Shown: one piece after another, positions 16,389 to 26,058 of the stretch
How the letters are laid out: each line of letters opens with the position of its first letter
Numbering within the stretch: the stretch's first letter is position 1
Source of the DNA: Amylibacter sp.
GTDB taxonomy: Bacteria; Pseudomonadota; Alphaproteobacteria; Rhodobacterales; Rhodobacteraceae
DNA: 40,641 bases
Direction: 5' to 3'
Assembly (NCBI GenBank): GCA_021775355.1
Contig: JAJFHZ010000027.1
Span: 1-40,641, forward strand
The notes under the pieces: generated by a model
The model's database searches: none
Told to the model about the DNA's origin: nothing
The model's input: the letters and a program-made list of their open reading frames with translations, nothing else
Position numbers and translations under genes: made by a program

Positions 16389-18209
16389 ATGGATTTACGA
16401 AATATTGCTATTATTGCCCACGTTGACCACGGCAAAACCACACTGGTGGACGAGCTGTTGAAGCAATCCGGTATCTATCGTGAAAACGAAGCCACGACCG
16501 AACGGGCGATGGACAGTAACGATCTGGAACGCGAACGCGGCATCACGATCTTTGCCAAACCCACATCCGTAGAATGGAAGGGAACGCGTATCAATATCGT
16601 GGACACGCCGGGCCACGCCGATTTCGGTGGTGAGGTTGAGCGTATCCTATCTATGGTGGACGGTGTGGTGTTGTTGGTGGATGCTGCCGAAGGGCCGATG
16701 CCGCAAACCAAGTTTGTGACCTCAAAAGCATTGGCACTGGGTTTGCGCCCGATTGTGGTGGTTAACAAGGTGGATAAACCTGACGGTGAACCTAATCAGG
16801 CGCTGGATGCGTGTTTTGATCTGTTCGCCAATTTGGATGCAACGGATGAACAGCTCGATTTTCCTTCTATGTACGCCTCCGGCCGTTCCGGTTGGGCCGA
16901 TATGGAATTGGACGGGCCGCGCGAAAATCTGGATGCCCTATTCGATTTGATTATCGAACATGTGCCGGCTCCTGCACAGATTGCAGATCAGGGCAAACCA
17001 TTTACAATGCTGGCGACAACATTGGGTGGTGACCCGTTTCTGGGTCGTTTGCTGACAGGTCGTGTTGAAACAGGTACTTTGAAAGCGGGTCAAACCATCA
17101 AAGCGATGTCGCGCGATGGTAGCTTGATCGAAAATTTTCGCGTAACCAAGATTTTAGCATTTCGTGGACTGGAGCAAACTGCGATTGATGTAGCAGAAGC
17201 AGGTGACATTGTTTCTATTGCGGGTATGTCCAAGGCAACCGTAGCCGACACGTTGGCCGAGCAATCCGTGACAGATGCTATACCGGCACAGCCGATTGAC
17301 CCACCGACAATTACGGTGACCTTCGGCATCAATACCAGCCCACTGGCGGGGCGCGACGGCAAGAAAGTGCAATCGCGTGTGATCCGTGACCGTTTGATGA
17401 AGGAAGCCGAGTCAAACGTTGCGATCAAGATTAGCGATACACCTGGTGGCGAAGCCTTTGAAGTTGCCGGGCGCGGCGAATTGCAAATGGGTGTTTTGAT
17501 CGAAAACATGCGCCGCGAAGGGTTTGAATTGTCGATTTCCCGCCCGCAAGTGCTGTTTCAAGAACGTGACGGCCAGAAGTTTGAGCCGATTGAAGAAGTT
17601 ACCATCGATGTGGATGATGAATACTCGGGTGTAGTGATTGAAAAGATCACGGGCACACGGCGCGGCGAGATGACAGAGATGAAACCAGCAGGGGTTGGTA
17701 AGACGCGGATTATCGCGCTAGTGCCTGCACGCGGGCTGATCGGTTATCATGGCGAGTTTCTGACGGATACACGTGGCACTGGCGTGCTGAACCGCGTATT
17801 CCACGACTGGGCGCCTTATAAGGGGCCAATTCCCGGCCGTCGTGCAGGAGTGCTGATCTCTATGGAGAACGGCCAGTCAGTATCATATGCGATTTTCAAT
17901 CTGGAAGACCGTGGTAAATTCTTTATAGGCGCACAGGAAGATGTCTATACGGGCATGATCATTGGTGAGCATAACCGTGAAAATGATCTGGAAGTGAACC
18001 CTTTGAAGGGTAAGAAACTGACCAACGTGCGGGCCTCTGGCACCGATGAGGCGGTACGCTTGACCACGCCTATCAAGTTGTCACTTGAAGAAGCAATTGC
18101 CTATATTGATAATGACGAACTTGTGGAAGTGACACCGAACTCTATTCGTATGCGTAAACGTCATCTTGATGCGAATGAACGTAAACGTATGTCTAAGGTT
18201 GCAAGTTAA
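16389..18209 (+). CDS. typA: ribosome-associated GTPase TypA/BipA
   Basis: The 606-residue translational GTPase has the EF-G-like order: G domain with AHVDHGKTT (10-18), [18 protein letters not shown] and NKVDKPD, then domain II, domain III ([20 protein letters not shown]) and the TypA-specific C-terminal domain (ending [17 protein letters not shown]). It acts in ribosome assembly and stress or cold adaptation. I chose ATG 16389, with GAAAAGG upstream, because it gives the usual family length and start ([18 protein letters not shown]). The frame is open to 16185, but those 68 extra residues are hydrophobic and not part of the family. Confidence 0.96.
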   Translation: MDLRNIAIIAHVDHGKTTLVDELLKQSGIYRENEATTERAMDSNDLERERGITIFAKPTSVEWKGTRINIVDTPGHADFGGEVERILSMVDGVVLLVDAAEGPMPQTKFVTSKALALGLRPIVVVNKVDKPDGEPNQALDACFDLFANLDATDEQLDFPSMYASGRSGWADMELDGPRENLDALFDLIIEHVPAPAQIADQGKPFTMLATTLGGDPFLGRLLTGRVETGTLKAGQTIKAMSRDGSLIENFRVTKILAFRGLEQTAIDVAEAGDIVSIAGMSKATVADTLAEQSVTDAIPAQPIDPPTITVTFGINTSPLAGRDGKKVQSRVIRDRLMKEAESNVAIKISDTPGGEAFEVAGRGELQMGVLIENMRREGFELSISRPQVLFQERDGQKFEPIEEVTIDVDDEYSGVVIEKITGTRRGEMTEMKPAGVGKTRIIALVPARGLIGYHGEFLTDTRGTGVLNRVFHDWAPYKGPIPGRRAGVLISMENGQSVSYAIFNLEDRGKFFIGAQEDVYTGMIIGEHNRENDLEVNPLKGKKLTNVRASGTDEAVRLTTPIKLSLEEAIAYIDNDELVEVTPNSIRMRKRHLDANERKRMSKVAS

Positions 18210-18641
18210 CTGGATTTTTGAACTGTTGCTGCAATAAATGGACAAAAGTGAAAATCTGTGACAGCGGCACGAACTACATGCCGCAACCAATCTAAATTAG
18301 AAAGCAGAAGCATGAGTTGTGCTAATCTGCAGCGATTCTTTTTAAGGGAGCATTGGGTCGTTGTTGCCTTAATACCTTTGCAAAATGCAAAACCAAGCAT
18401 AAAGATAGTTTTGCATTTTGCAAATACTAAAGTTTTGCACACCTAACTAATGGGTAGGCAATCTATCTATAGTTGAAAATTATAAGCCTTATTTTCAAGG
18501 AGAAATTTATTTTTAAAGCGATATAAAACAATATGTTATGACATTTAAAATTGCCGAATTGTGAATTATTTTAGCAACAATAATGTATTCAAACAGTGGA
18601 GTAGTTATATTACCCTGAGTGGTAAGAGAGGAAAGTATATA
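18210..18641. other. 432-bp AT-rich intergenic region upstream of an XRE regulator
   Basis: It contains a small GC-rich hairpin (GCGGCA at 18264-18269 and TGCCGC at 18279-18284), which may be part of the typA terminator although no T-run follows. It also contains the long perfect inverted repeat at 18377-18424. The remainder is AT-rich and must carry the promoter of the XRE gene. I see no further gene. Confidence 0.5.
18377..18424. promoter_or_regulatory. perfect 17-bp inverted repeat with nested TTTGCAAA boxes
   Basis: The arm TTTGCAAAATGCAAAAC (18377-18393) and its exact reverse complement (18408-18424) are separated by 14 bases. Each arm is itself nearly palindromic (TTTGCA-N3-TGCAAA), so four half-sites are present, and TTTGCAAA occurs at both outer ends. 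TTTGCAAA pairs are the known target type of short-chain acyl-CoA regulators of the XRE/ScfR class (PccR, RamB). The repeat lies about 220 bp before an XRE-family gene that lacks the ScfR C-terminal domain. A role as operator is inferred; a cruciform is possible. Confidence 0.5.
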
Positions 18642-19022
18642 ATGTCACATCCTGTTGATGAATATGTTGGTAAGCGCGTCAGACAACGGCGTTGGATGGT
18701 TGGTTTTAGCCAACAACAACTTGGTGAAGCTGTGGGGATCAAGTTTCAGCAAATTCAAAAATACGAAACCGGTATGAACCGGATCAGTGCATCGCGGCTA
18801 TGGGATATCGCCGAAACACTGGGTGTGCCAGTCACCTTCTTTTTTGATGGCTATAATGAGATTTCGATCGAGACCAGTGCCGCGGAGGCCAAAGCAAGCG
18901 GTCAGGGCGATTTGTTGGCGGACAAGGAAGCTTTGGAATTGGTGCGGTCGTATTATGCGATCCCCGAAACCCAACGTCGCAAACTGTTCGATCTGGCACG
19001 TGTTTTAAGTGATGCGGCCTAA
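18642..19022 (+). CDS. XRE-family (Cro/CI-type) helix-turn-helix regulator
   Basis: The 126-residue protein has an N-terminal HTH_3 domain (about 8-66: VGKRVRQRRWMVGFSQQQLG through RLWDIAETLGVPVTFFF) and a C-terminal helical tail ending RRKLFDLARVLSDAA. It is a short form common in alphaproteobacteria. Its target is not known from sequence. I chose ATG 18642, with GAGAGGAAAG upstream, rather than the in-frame start at 18561, which adds 27 residues unlike the family. It is followed by hisN in the same direction. An extensive inverted repeat lies upstream and may be its own operator. Confidence 0.85.
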   Translation: MSHPVDEYVGKRVRQRRWMVGFSQQQLGEAVGIKFQQIQKYETGMNRISASRLWDIAETLGVPVTFFFDGYNEISIETSAAEAKASGQGDLLADKEALELVRSYYAIPETQRRKLFDLARVLSDAA

Positions 19023-19149
19023 AATTTTAGCGGGTTTCGCGGTCTATATGTGTAATGCATAAGCGTAAATAGTATACGGCCACGGTTGACCTGCACCGGA
19101 CAATATGAAAATTCCAGCTAAGGTAACGACCCTTAACAGGAGTTTTTCT

Positions 19150-19947
19150 TTGTCTGAACTGCCACATACTCTGAAAGCGGAATTATGGGATGTCGCCTAC
19201 GCATTGGCCGATGCCGCCAGACCCATTGCATTGCAGTATTTTCGCAAATCCGATCAGGGTTTGGAAAACAAGCTGGATCAAGGGTTTGATCCTGTCACGA
19301 TTGCAGACAAATCCATAGAAAGCGAAATGCGGCGCATATTACAGGCCCGCCGCCCGGATGACGGAATTATGGGTGAAGAGTATGCTGACGTTGCCGGAAC
19401 GACTGGCCTGACATGGGTACTGGACCCGATAGACGGGACGCGTGCGTTTATCAGCGGTACACCGACATGGGGGGTGCTGATCGGGCTTGATGCGGGGCAA
19501 GGGCCGATATTGGGCGTTGTCGATCAACCTTTCACTGGTGAAAGGTTTTCCGGCGGGTTCGGGTCGGCAAGCTGGTCGCACAGGGGGCAAGCGCATGATA
19601 TCGCTGTGCGTGATTGTGAGAAACTCAGTGAAGCCGTGCTATTTACTACATTTCCGGAAGTGGGAACGTTTAGCGAAGGCGCTGCATTTCACAGGGTGGC
19701 AAAACAATGTAAACTGACCCGTTACGGTACGGATTGTTATGCCTATGCGTTGTTGGCCGCAGGGCAGATTGATCTTGTGATCGAAGCGGGTTTGAACGCT
19801 TTTGATATTCAAGGTCCGATGGCCGTGATACAAAATGCAGGCGGTATAGTCTCAAACTGGCAAGGTGGGCCTGCCCATATGGGCGGGCAGATTATCGCTG
19901 CGGGTGACGCGCGGGCACACGCTGCCGCGTTGGATTTGCTAAAATGA
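19150..19947 (+). CDS. hisN: inositol-monophosphatase-family histidinol-phosphatase
   Basis: The product is about 265 residues with the IMPase metal-site motifs: GEEY, DPIDGTRAFISG and, near the C-terminus, LNAFDIQGPMAVIQNAGG. The DIQG/AFISG pattern is typical of HisN-type histidinol-phosphatases, which remove the phosphate before the last step of histidine synthesis. Other IMPase roles cannot be excluded. A TTG start at 19150 has AGGAG eight bases upstream and gives a family-like N-terminus. An in-frame ATG at 19105 lacks a clear site and adds 15 residues, so it is the alternative. The 3' end overlaps the convergent hydrolase gene by nine bases. Confidence 0.8.
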   Translation: MSELPHTLKAELWDVAYALADAARPIALQYFRKSDQGLENKLDQGFDPVTIADKSIESEMRRILQARRPDDGIMGEEYADVAGTTGLTWVLDPIDGTRAFISGTPTWGVLIGLDAGQGPILGVVDQPFTGERFSGGFGSASWSHRGQAHDIAVRDCEKLSEAVLFTTFPEVGTFSEGAAFHRVAKQCKLTRYGTDCYAYALLAAGQIDLVIEAGLNAFDIQGPMAVIQNAGGIVSNWQGGPAHMGGQIIAAGDARAHAAALDLLK

Positions 19948-20865
19948 TAAGAAACGGTTTATTTCGGCCCATGTAAGGCCCAAGACATCGGGAATTTCCA
20001 TCAATACTTCATGTTGTGCCCCGTCGATATTAACCAACTTTCCGTTCGGCCAGTCTGACATGATACGGATTATCGCATTGGGGGATACAATCGCTTCTTG
20101 GCTTCCCAAGAAACACAGGCATTCATGTTCCGGTGGTGGTAATCGTCGTAATCGGGCGCATTCCAAAAGTGCTTGATGCAGCCAGTTGATACTTGGTCCG
20201 CCAATGCCCAGTTCGGGATATGCATCTAACTGTGATGTCATCCACTGGTAGGTTTCTTTGTCATTGGTCAACGTATTGGTTTCAAATGGGTTTTCCTGAA
20301 CATAATTGTTCGGTGTCGTATTGGGAGAGAACTTTTTGGCAAACCCGATCAGAGGCCCGATATTTGAAATGATCTGGGCAGGGATGCGCAACACGGGCTC
20401 AATATAAATACCCCACATGGGCGCAGAGAATACAGCCTTTTTAACCTGCAAACCGTTGTGTAATGCGCGCAGGGCAATCGTGCCGCCCATAGAGTGGCTT
20501 AAAAGCGTGTGTATTTCAGGTAATTCTGCATCTTTTACGGCATTCAACACTTCATCCACGTCTTTTTGGAAGTCTAGGAAATGTTTCACATGACCAAGCT
20601 GATGATTTGCAGAGATGCGATCAGAAATGCCTTGCCCGCGCCAGTCAACAACTGCCGCAGAAAAACCCATATCCTGTATATACTGTACAGTAGGACCGTA
20701 TTTTTCAATATATTCAGACCGCCCCGGGAAAACCAGAATAGTGCCTTTTGCACCTTTTTTCCACGTTGCCACACGAATACGTACCCCGTCGGAACAGGTG
20801 CGCCATTGGGCTCGACCGCCTTTGGGCGCACGGGCAATATCCGTAAATAATGGTGCGTCGGTCAT
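19939..20865 (-). CDS. alpha/beta hydrolase, lysophospholipase-like (serine aminopeptidase S33 family)
   Basis: The 308-residue protein has the order of this family: GTILVFPGRSEYIEKYG (oxyanion region), VDWRGQGISDR, the nucleophile elbow SHSMGG (usually GHSMGG), and a C-terminal catalytic His in DGAQHEVLME. Related roseobacter proteins are annotated as lysophospholipase L2-like; the true substrate is unknown. No signal peptide is visible, so it is probably cytoplasmic. Its 3' end overlaps hisN. Upstream on the same strand, with only one base between, is the end of the SCP2 gene, so the two probably form one transcript. Confidence 0.85.
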   Translation of the reverse strand: MTDAPLFTDIARAPKGGRAQWRTCSDGVRIRVATWKKGAKGTILVFPGRSEYIEKYGPTVQYIQDMGFSAAVVDWRGQGISDRISANHQLGHVKHFLDFQKDVDEVLNAVKDAELPEIHTLLSHSMGGTIALRALHNGLQVKKAVFSAPMWGIYIEPVLRIPAQIISNIGPLIGFAKKFSPNTTPNNYVQENPFETNTLTNDKETYQWMTSQLDAYPELGIGGPSINWLHQALLECARLRRLPPPEHECLCFLGSQEAIVSPNAIIRIMSDWPNGKLVNIDGAQHEVLMEIPDVLGLTWAEINRFLSF

Positions 20866-20866
20866 T

Positions 20867-21157
20867 TTAGGATAAGATGGCCCCCAGCTTCATTGCAGCG
20901 CTCATATCGCCGTCAACCTTCAGGCCGCCAGTCATAAATGCACTTGTCGGGTTCACATCACCCGTCAACATCCCTTCGAATGTTTCGGCATTGGCACTTA
21001 AGGTGCAATCTGCATCTTCGTCGCCTGCGCGTGCACCATTCCCGTCGATTATAATGCTGCCTTCATCCTCGATATCGATCTTGATAGAGCCGTCAAACCC
21101 GCCACTGCCCATTTTTTCGTTCAGTGCATCGACTGCTTTTGTTATTACGTCACTCAT
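20867..21157 (-). CDS. SCP2 sterol-carrier-domain protein
   Basis: The 96-residue single-domain protein matches small bacterial SCP2 proteins: DGSIKIDIEDEGSIIIDGNG, the DADCTLSANAETFEGMLTGD core and SAFMTGGLKVDGDMSAAMKL. SCP2 domains bind lipids or acyl-CoA. I chose ATG 21157, with AAGGAGA upstream, over the longer frame to 21292, which would overlap the divergent TPR gene. It probably forms an operon with the hydrolase downstream. A paralogue lies at 27926-28216. Confidence 0.85.
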   Translation of the reverse strand: MSDVITKAVDALNEKMGSGGFDGSIKIDIEDEGSIIIDGNGARAGDEDADCTLSANAETFEGMLTGDVNPTSAFMTGGLKVDGDMSAAMKLGAILS

Positions 21158-21221
21158 TTGTGTCTCCTTTACCTCAAAAAATGCTCGCAATCTTGCGTGG
21201 TTGCGATAGCTTGACGATAAC

Positions 21222-21800
21222 ATGAAACTAAACCTGCAAAACTTAAAGTCCTTGATGCGCGTCATCGTTTGTTCCGCTGCGTTAAATTTCATAATAAGTG
21301 ATAATAATCACGCTTTCGCCCAAACTGCGGCATTGGACTTATTGTTTTCTGAATTACAGAACCCTGAAAATGAAGACTGGAAAACCTCAGAACAGAAAAT
21401 CTGGCGTGAATGGGGGGAATCCGGTTCTGCCGCGGTAGATCATCTGTTACAACGTGGGACTACCGCAATGCAACAGGGGGACCTGCGAACAGCGGTAGAA
21501 CATTTTTCGGCAGCGATTGATCATGCCCCCGATTTTGCCGAAGCTTGGAATAAACGTGCGACGGTTTTTTATATGATGGATGAATATGGGTTATCGATAT
21601 CTGATATTCGCCAAACCCTGTTGTTAAATCCACGCCATTTTGGTGCTATGGGCGGGCTTGGTATGATTATGGAAGATATGGATCGGCCAAAAGACGCATT
21701 ATCTGTCTACCTACGTGCTTTCGCCGTGCATCCACATCAAGAAGGTATTAAAGAGGCCATCGAAAGATTAGAACAACTGGTCAAAGGCACCCCGCTGTAA
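21222..21800 (+). CDS. exported TPR-repeat protein
   Basis: The 192-residue protein has an N-terminal signal (hydrophobic segment about 12-26, cleavage likely after AFA at 33). Tandem tetratricopeptide repeats follow from about residue 72: LLQRGTTAMQQGDLRTAVEH, AWNKRATVFYMMDEYGLSIS and GGLGMIMEDMDRPKDALSVY. TPR proteins act as scaffolds; no enzyme motif is present. It starts 64 bp from the divergent SCP2 gene and precedes the helicase by 18 bp, so it is the first gene of the 21.2-25.3 kb run. Confidence 0.8.
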   Translation: MKLNLQNLKSLMRVIVCSAALNFIISDNNHAFAQTAALDLLFSELQNPENEDWKTSEQKIWREWGESGSAAVDHLLQRGTTAMQQGDLRTAVEHFSAAIDHAPDFAEAWNKRATVFYMMDEYGLSISDIRQTLLLNPRHFGAMGGLGMIMEDMDRPKDALSVYLRAFAVHPHQEGIKEAIERLEQLVKGTPL

Positions 21801-21818
21801 TTCAAGGATAAGACAATA

Positions 21819-24506
21819 ATGCCCCCGCAATCGCGGATTTGTGCGGTGCTTGGTCCGACCAACACCGGAAAAACCCATTATGCTATTGAACGGATGCTGG
21901 CCTATCGCAGCGGTGTGATCGGCCTGCCTTTGCGCCTGCTTGCGCGGGAAGTTTATGACCGCATTGTTGCCTTGCGCGGCCCGTCTGTTGTGGCCCTTGT
22001 CACGGGTGAAGAACGCATTGTTCCACCACGGGCGGCCTATTGGGTCTGTACCGTGGAAGCGATGCCGACAAGTCTGGGCACAGAGTTCGTCGCAATAGAT
22101 GAGGTGCAGTTATGTGCCGACCCGGAACGCGGCCATGTGTTCACTGATCGTATGTTGCATTTGCGTGGCCTGTCGGAAACCTTGTTTTTGGGGTCAGACG
22201 CAATGTGGGGCGTGATTGCAAAACTTGTACCTGATGCGGATTTTCTACGACGTGACCGGTTTTCTGAATTGACCTATTCGGGCAGTAAAAAGATATCACG
22301 GATGCCTGCTCGTTCTGCCATCGTCGGGTTCTCGGTTGATAATGTTTATTCCATTGCCGAATTGTTGCGCCGCCAAAAGGGCGGGGCGGCCGTGGTCATG
22401 GGCGCTCTGTCGCCGCGCGCGCGCAATGCGCAAGTCGAGATGTATCAAAACGGTGACGTTGATTATCTGGTTGCGACGGACGCCATTGGCATGGGTTTGA
22501 ACCTGGATATTGACCATGTGGCATTTTCAGGCACTTCTAAATTTGATGGGCGTAAAATGCGCCGCCTGATGCCAAATGAACTGGCGCAAATCGCAGGACG
22601 CGCCGGGCGGTATCGCACGAACGGGACATTCGGGGTGACAGGGGAAGCGCGACCTTTGGAAGATGAAGTCGTTGAAGCGATTGAAAACCACCGTTTCACC
22701 CCAATTCAAAAGCTGCAATGGCGTAATTCCCGACTTGATTTCGGAACTATGGCAACACTTTTGCGATCACTGGAACAAACCAGCAATGATCCTCTACTGC
22801 TAAAAGCCCGAGAGGCAGAGGATCATTTGACCTTGCGCAGCCTGTCGGAATTGCCTGAAATTATAGATCGTGTGCAAGGCCCGCGTGATGTGAAGCTTTT
22901 ATGGGACACTTGTCAGTTGCCCGACTTTCGGCAAGTTTCGCATAATGAACATGTGGCGATTGTTGGCAAGATATTTGAGTTTCTGTCTGATGCGGGTGAA
23001 ATTTCGACCCCTTGGTTTGCTGACCGTGTGCGGCGTATCGACAAAACCCACGGCGATATTGACGCTTTATCGAAAAGATTGGCATATATCCGCACATGGA
23101 CCTATGTCACCCAAAGAAAAGGCTGGTTGGCAGACGAAAACTATTGGCGAGATGAAACCCGTGCAGTAGAAGATCGCCTATCAGATGCGCTACACGGTGC
23201 ATTAACAAAACGATTTGTCGATCGGCGCACCTCTATTTTGATGCGGCGGTTGAAACAAAAGGAGGCCTTGGTGGCTGAAGTAAACAAAGACGGCGAAGTG
23301 ACCATTGAGGGTGAATTCGTAGGCAAACTGACCGCTTTTCAGTTCCAGTTGGATAAATCAGCAGATGCTGAACAGTCAAAAACTCTGCGCGCGGCCGCAT
23401 ATCAAGCCTTGCTGCCGGAGTTTAATCTGCGTTCTGATCGGTTTTACAACGCACCGGATACCGAATTTGATTTTACCGAACAAGGCGGGTTGATGTGGGG
23501 CGAGCACGCCATTGGCAAGCTGGTTAAAGGTGACGATATCATGTCACCCGGCATCAAGGTGTTTGTAGATGATGAAGCGGGTGTTGATGTTGCAGACAAG
23601 GTTCGCAGACGTTTGGGGCATTTCATCGACCGGAAAATCACTGCCGCATATGAACATCTTATAGCGATGAAAAATGATGAGGCGCTACCGGGGCTTGCCA
23701 AAGGTGTGGCGTTCCGTCTGGCTGAAAGCCTAGGCGTGATCCCGCGTTCCGCCATTGCAACTGACATTAAGGCATTGGATCAGGATCAACGCGGCACTTT
23801 GCGTAAACATGGCATCCGCTTTGGCCAATACACCGTCTTTCATCACCTGATGTTGAAACCTGCACCAACGCGCTTGCGTCTGGTCTTGTGGTCTTTGTTC
23901 GAAGGTCTTGACGAATTTCCCGAAGCCCCGCCTGCAGGTCTGGTTACGGTCCCTGCGATGGTTGATGCGCCAAAAGGTTACTACCCGCGCGCAGGTTACC
24001 GTTTGGCAGGTGAACGCGCCATTCGCATTGATATGCTGGAACGTCTTGCCGATATGATACGTGCCTTTGATGTGAAAGTGGGCTTTGAAGCCAATCCCGA
24101 TATGTTATCAATCACCGGCATGACATTGGAACAATTTGCTGATCTGATGCAAGGCTTGGGTTATACGACCGAAAAAGGTGAACGCGAAAAATCCAAACCT
24201 GTGAGTGAAACGAAACCTGATAATACGGACGCGAAAGAAGAAAAGCCTGATGTGGCAGATGCTGCACCCGCCGCTGAGGAAGAGGATACGAAAGAAGTAT
24301 TCTATACGTTTAAGTGGGTGCCCAAAGCACGGCCTGCGGCCCGTCCGCAATTCCAACAACGGGGTAAACCGCAAAAACCAAAAGGTAAACAAGGTGGAAA
24401 ACCAAGTGGCCCGAACCGTCATTCCACGTCACCGCCGCGTAAAGAAAAAGCGATTGATCCGGACAATCCTTTTGCAGCACTGCTGGCTTTGAAAAACAAA
24501 ACATAG
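21819..24506 (+). CDS. Suv3-like DExH/D RNA helicase
   Basis: The 895-residue protein has two RecA-like domains with Walker A GPTNTGKT (12-19), DEVQ (94-97) as motif II and QIAGRAGRYRTNG as motif VI. This is the SUPV3L1/Suv3 pattern; in mitochondria Suv3 works with a 3'-5' exonuclease in RNA decay. A long central helical region follows, then an acidic and Lys/Pro-rich low-complexity tail (about 790-880) likely to bind RNA. ATG 21819 has AAGGA upstream. It is six bases from the S4 gene. This helicase-S4-ferredoxin-CarD order is typical of the Rhodobacterales. The RNA target is unknown. Confidence 0.9.
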   Translation: MPPQSRICAVLGPTNTGKTHYAIERMLAYRSGVIGLPLRLLAREVYDRIVALRGPSVVALVTGEERIVPPRAAYWVCTVEAMPTSLGTEFVAIDEVQLCADPERGHVFTDRMLHLRGLSETLFLGSDAMWGVIAKLVPDADFLRRDRFSELTYSGSKKISRMPARSAIVGFSVDNVYSIAELLRRQKGGAAVVMGALSPRARNAQVEMYQNGDVDYLVATDAIGMGLNLDIDHVAFSGTSKFDGRKMRRLMPNELAQIAGRAGRYRTNGTFGVTGEARPLEDEVVEAIENHRFTPIQKLQWRNSRLDFGTMATLLRSLEQTSNDPLLLKAREAEDHLTLRSLSELPEIIDRVQGPRDVKLLWDTCQLPDFRQVSHNEHVAIVGKIFEFLSDAGEISTPWFADRVRRIDKTHGDIDALSKRLAYIRTWTYVTQRKGWLADENYWRDETRAVEDRLSDALHGALTKRFVDRRTSILMRRLKQKEALVAEVNKDGEVTIEGEFVGKLTAFQFQLDKSADAEQSKTLRAAAYQALLPEFNLRSDRFYNAPDTEFDFTEQGGLMWGEHAIGKLVKGDDIMSPGIKVFVDDEAGVDVADKVRRRLGHFIDRKITAAYEHLIAMKNDEALPGLAKGVAFRLAESLGVIPRSAIATDIKALDQDQRGTLRKHGIRFGQYTVFHHLMLKPAPTRLRLVLWSLFEGLDEFPEAPPAGLVTVPAMVDAPKGYYPRAGYRLAGERAIRIDMLERLADMIRAFDVKVGFEANPDMLSITGMTLEQFADLMQGLGYTTEKGEREKSKPVSETKPDNTDAKEEKPDVADAAPAAEEEDTKEVFYTFKWVPKARPAARPQFQQRGKPQKPKGKQGGKPSGPNRHSTSPPRKEKAIDPDNPFAALLALKNKT

Positions 24507-24512
24507 GCACCT

Positions 24513-24887
24513 ATGGCGGATACACAGCGCATAGATAAATGGCTTTGGTATGCACGGTTTTATAGATCCCGCAGCTTATGCGCGAAACAAGTGTCCGAAG
24601 GTAAGGTTTGTGTGAATGATGTGAAGGTCGGCAAACCCGCACATGGGGTGATTGTGGGGGACGTGCTGACATTTATCAAAGCGGAACGGCCGCGTGTTAT
24701 TAAGGTTTTAGATTTGGGAACACGGCGTGGCTCTGCCCCGGAAGCGCAATTATTGTTTGAAGATAGATCACCTGCACCTACACCTAAGGAATTTGTTCCA
24801 CCTAATCCTAAATTTGAAGGAAAAGGTCGCCCAACTGCGAAAGATCGGCGTCAGACTGCCGCTTTTGCTGCAAAGTATCTTGATTGA
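24513..24887 (+). CDS. S4-domain RNA-binding protein (Hsp15/HslR-like)
   Basis: The 124-residue protein begins with an S4 domain (RIDKWLWYARFYRSRSLCAK through VNDVKVGKPAHGVIVGDVLT), which binds structured RNA. Hsp15 binds free 50S subunits carrying nascent chains in E. coli. The C-terminal half is basic and Pro-rich (FVPPNPKFEGKGRPTAKDRR). It follows the helicase by six bases and is surely co-transcribed. The HslR-like role is inferred from the domain and size. Confidence 0.88.
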   Translation: MADTQRIDKWLWYARFYRSRSLCAKQVSEGKVCVNDVKVGKPAHGVIVGDVLTFIKAERPRVIKVLDLGTRRGSAPEAQLLFEDRSPAPTPKEFVPPNPKFEGKGRPTAKDRRQTAAFAAKYLD

Positions 24888-24946
24888 TCTGGAATCGGGC
24901 CATATAGGAACTTGAAGACTGCGTCCATAAGACTAGGAATTGATCC

Positions 24947-25285
24947 ATGACTTACATTGTCAACGATGCGTGCATCGCCTGCAAATACACTGATTGTGTC
25001 GAAGTATGCCCGGTGGACTGCTTCTATGAAGGCGAGAACATGCTGGTGATCCATCCCGATGAATGTATCGATTGTGGTGTGTGTGAACCTGAATGCCCAG
25101 CAGATGCGATCCGCCCTGATACCGAGCCTGACATGGAAAAGTGGGTTGAATTCAACCGTGAATATTCGGAAAAATGGCCCGTGATCATTACCAAGAAAGA
25201 TCAATTACCGGAAGCGGACGAACGTGATGGGGAAGAAGGTAAGTTAGAGAAATATTTCTCTCCTAACCCTGGTGAAGGCGGGTAA
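24947..25285 (+). CDS. fdxA: 7Fe ferredoxin (3Fe-4S/4Fe-4S), FdxA type
   Basis: The 112-residue protein carries the nine cysteines of 7Fe ferredoxins in the spacing of the Azotobacter FdI class: Cys9, 12, 17, 21, 25, 40, 43, 46 and 50. In that class Cys9, 17 and 50 hold the 3Fe-4S cluster and Cys21, 40, 43 and 46 the 4Fe-4S cluster. The acidic C-terminal extension fits the family. It is a cytoplasmic electron carrier whose partner is not evident. It is 59 bp after the S4 gene. Confidence 0.94.
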   Translation: MTYIVNDACIACKYTDCVEVCPVDCFYEGENMLVIHPDECIDCGVCEPECPADAIRPDTEPDMEKWVEFNREYSEKWPVIITKKDQLPEADERDGEEGKLEKYFSPNPGEGG

Positions 25286-25533
25286 GCCTGCGATTCGTAA
25301 CTTACAACCCAGATAATATGATAAAGTATAAAGTGTTTTGTTTATAAGGGCTTAGAGTGTACTTTATGACTATGGGAAAAGGTCAGGTTTTGTGATATAC
25401 TACAGCCAAGCTAAACAGGACACTTATCAGTATATGTTACTGAAAACATAAAACTATTCCAAAGCATTTAAACGTTTTATTCGCAATTTGTGCAGGGCGT
25501 TTTGTGCGTGGGTATAATACGAAGGAAAACAAA

Positions 25534-26058
25534 ATGGCCAAGGTTAAAAAAATCGCAGGGTTCAGCATAAATGATTATGTCGTTTACCCGTCTCACGGTG
25601 TTGGCAAAATCATTGCTGTCGAAGAACAAGAAGTGCTGGATGTCACGCTGGAACTGTTCGTGATTGATTTTGAAAAAGATAAAATGACCCTGCGGGTACC
25701 GACAGCCAAGGTTGAAACGGTTGGTCTGCGCCTGTTGTCTACGCCTGAATTGGTGGCCAAAGCGATGACAACGCTTAAGGGGCGCGCGCGGGTGAAACGT
25801 GCGATGTGGTCGCGCCGTGCGCAGGAATATGAAGCCAAGATCAATTCCGGCGATTTAATCTCAATCGCTGAAGTGGTGCGTGATTTGCATCGCAACGATG
25901 AACAGCGCGAACAATCATATTCAGAACGTCAGCTATATGAAGCGGCACTGGAACGCTTGTCACGCGAAGTTGCCGTGGTAAATGGCGTGGAAGAGATGCT
26001 GGCACAGGATGAAATCACTGAAGTGCTTTTGTCACGCGTCGTCGCTGTCGTTGCTTAA
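25534..26058 (+). CDS. carD: CarD-family RNA polymerase-binding transcription regulator
   Basis: The 174-residue protein has the N-terminal CarD/TRCF RNAP-interaction domain (about 8-65: INDYVVYPSHGVGKIIAVEE and FEKDKMTLRVPTAKV) and a C-terminal helical DNA-binding domain (for example ARVKRAMWSRRAQEYEAKIN). CarD stabilises the open promoter complex and is common in alphaproteobacteria. I chose ATG 25534 with GAAGGAAAA upstream; an in-frame GTG at 25504 adds ten residues. A 248-bp AT-rich leader separates it from fdxA. Its TAA interlocks with the stop of convergent cobS. Confidence 0.93.
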   Translation: MAKVKKIAGFSINDYVVYPSHGVGKIIAVEEQEVLDVTLELFVIDFEKDKMTLRVPTAKVETVGLRLLSTPELVAKAMTTLKGRARVKRAMWSRRAQEYEAKINSGDLISIAEVVRDLHRNDEQREQSYSERQLYEAALERLSREVAVVNGVEEMLAQDEITEVLLSRVVAVVA

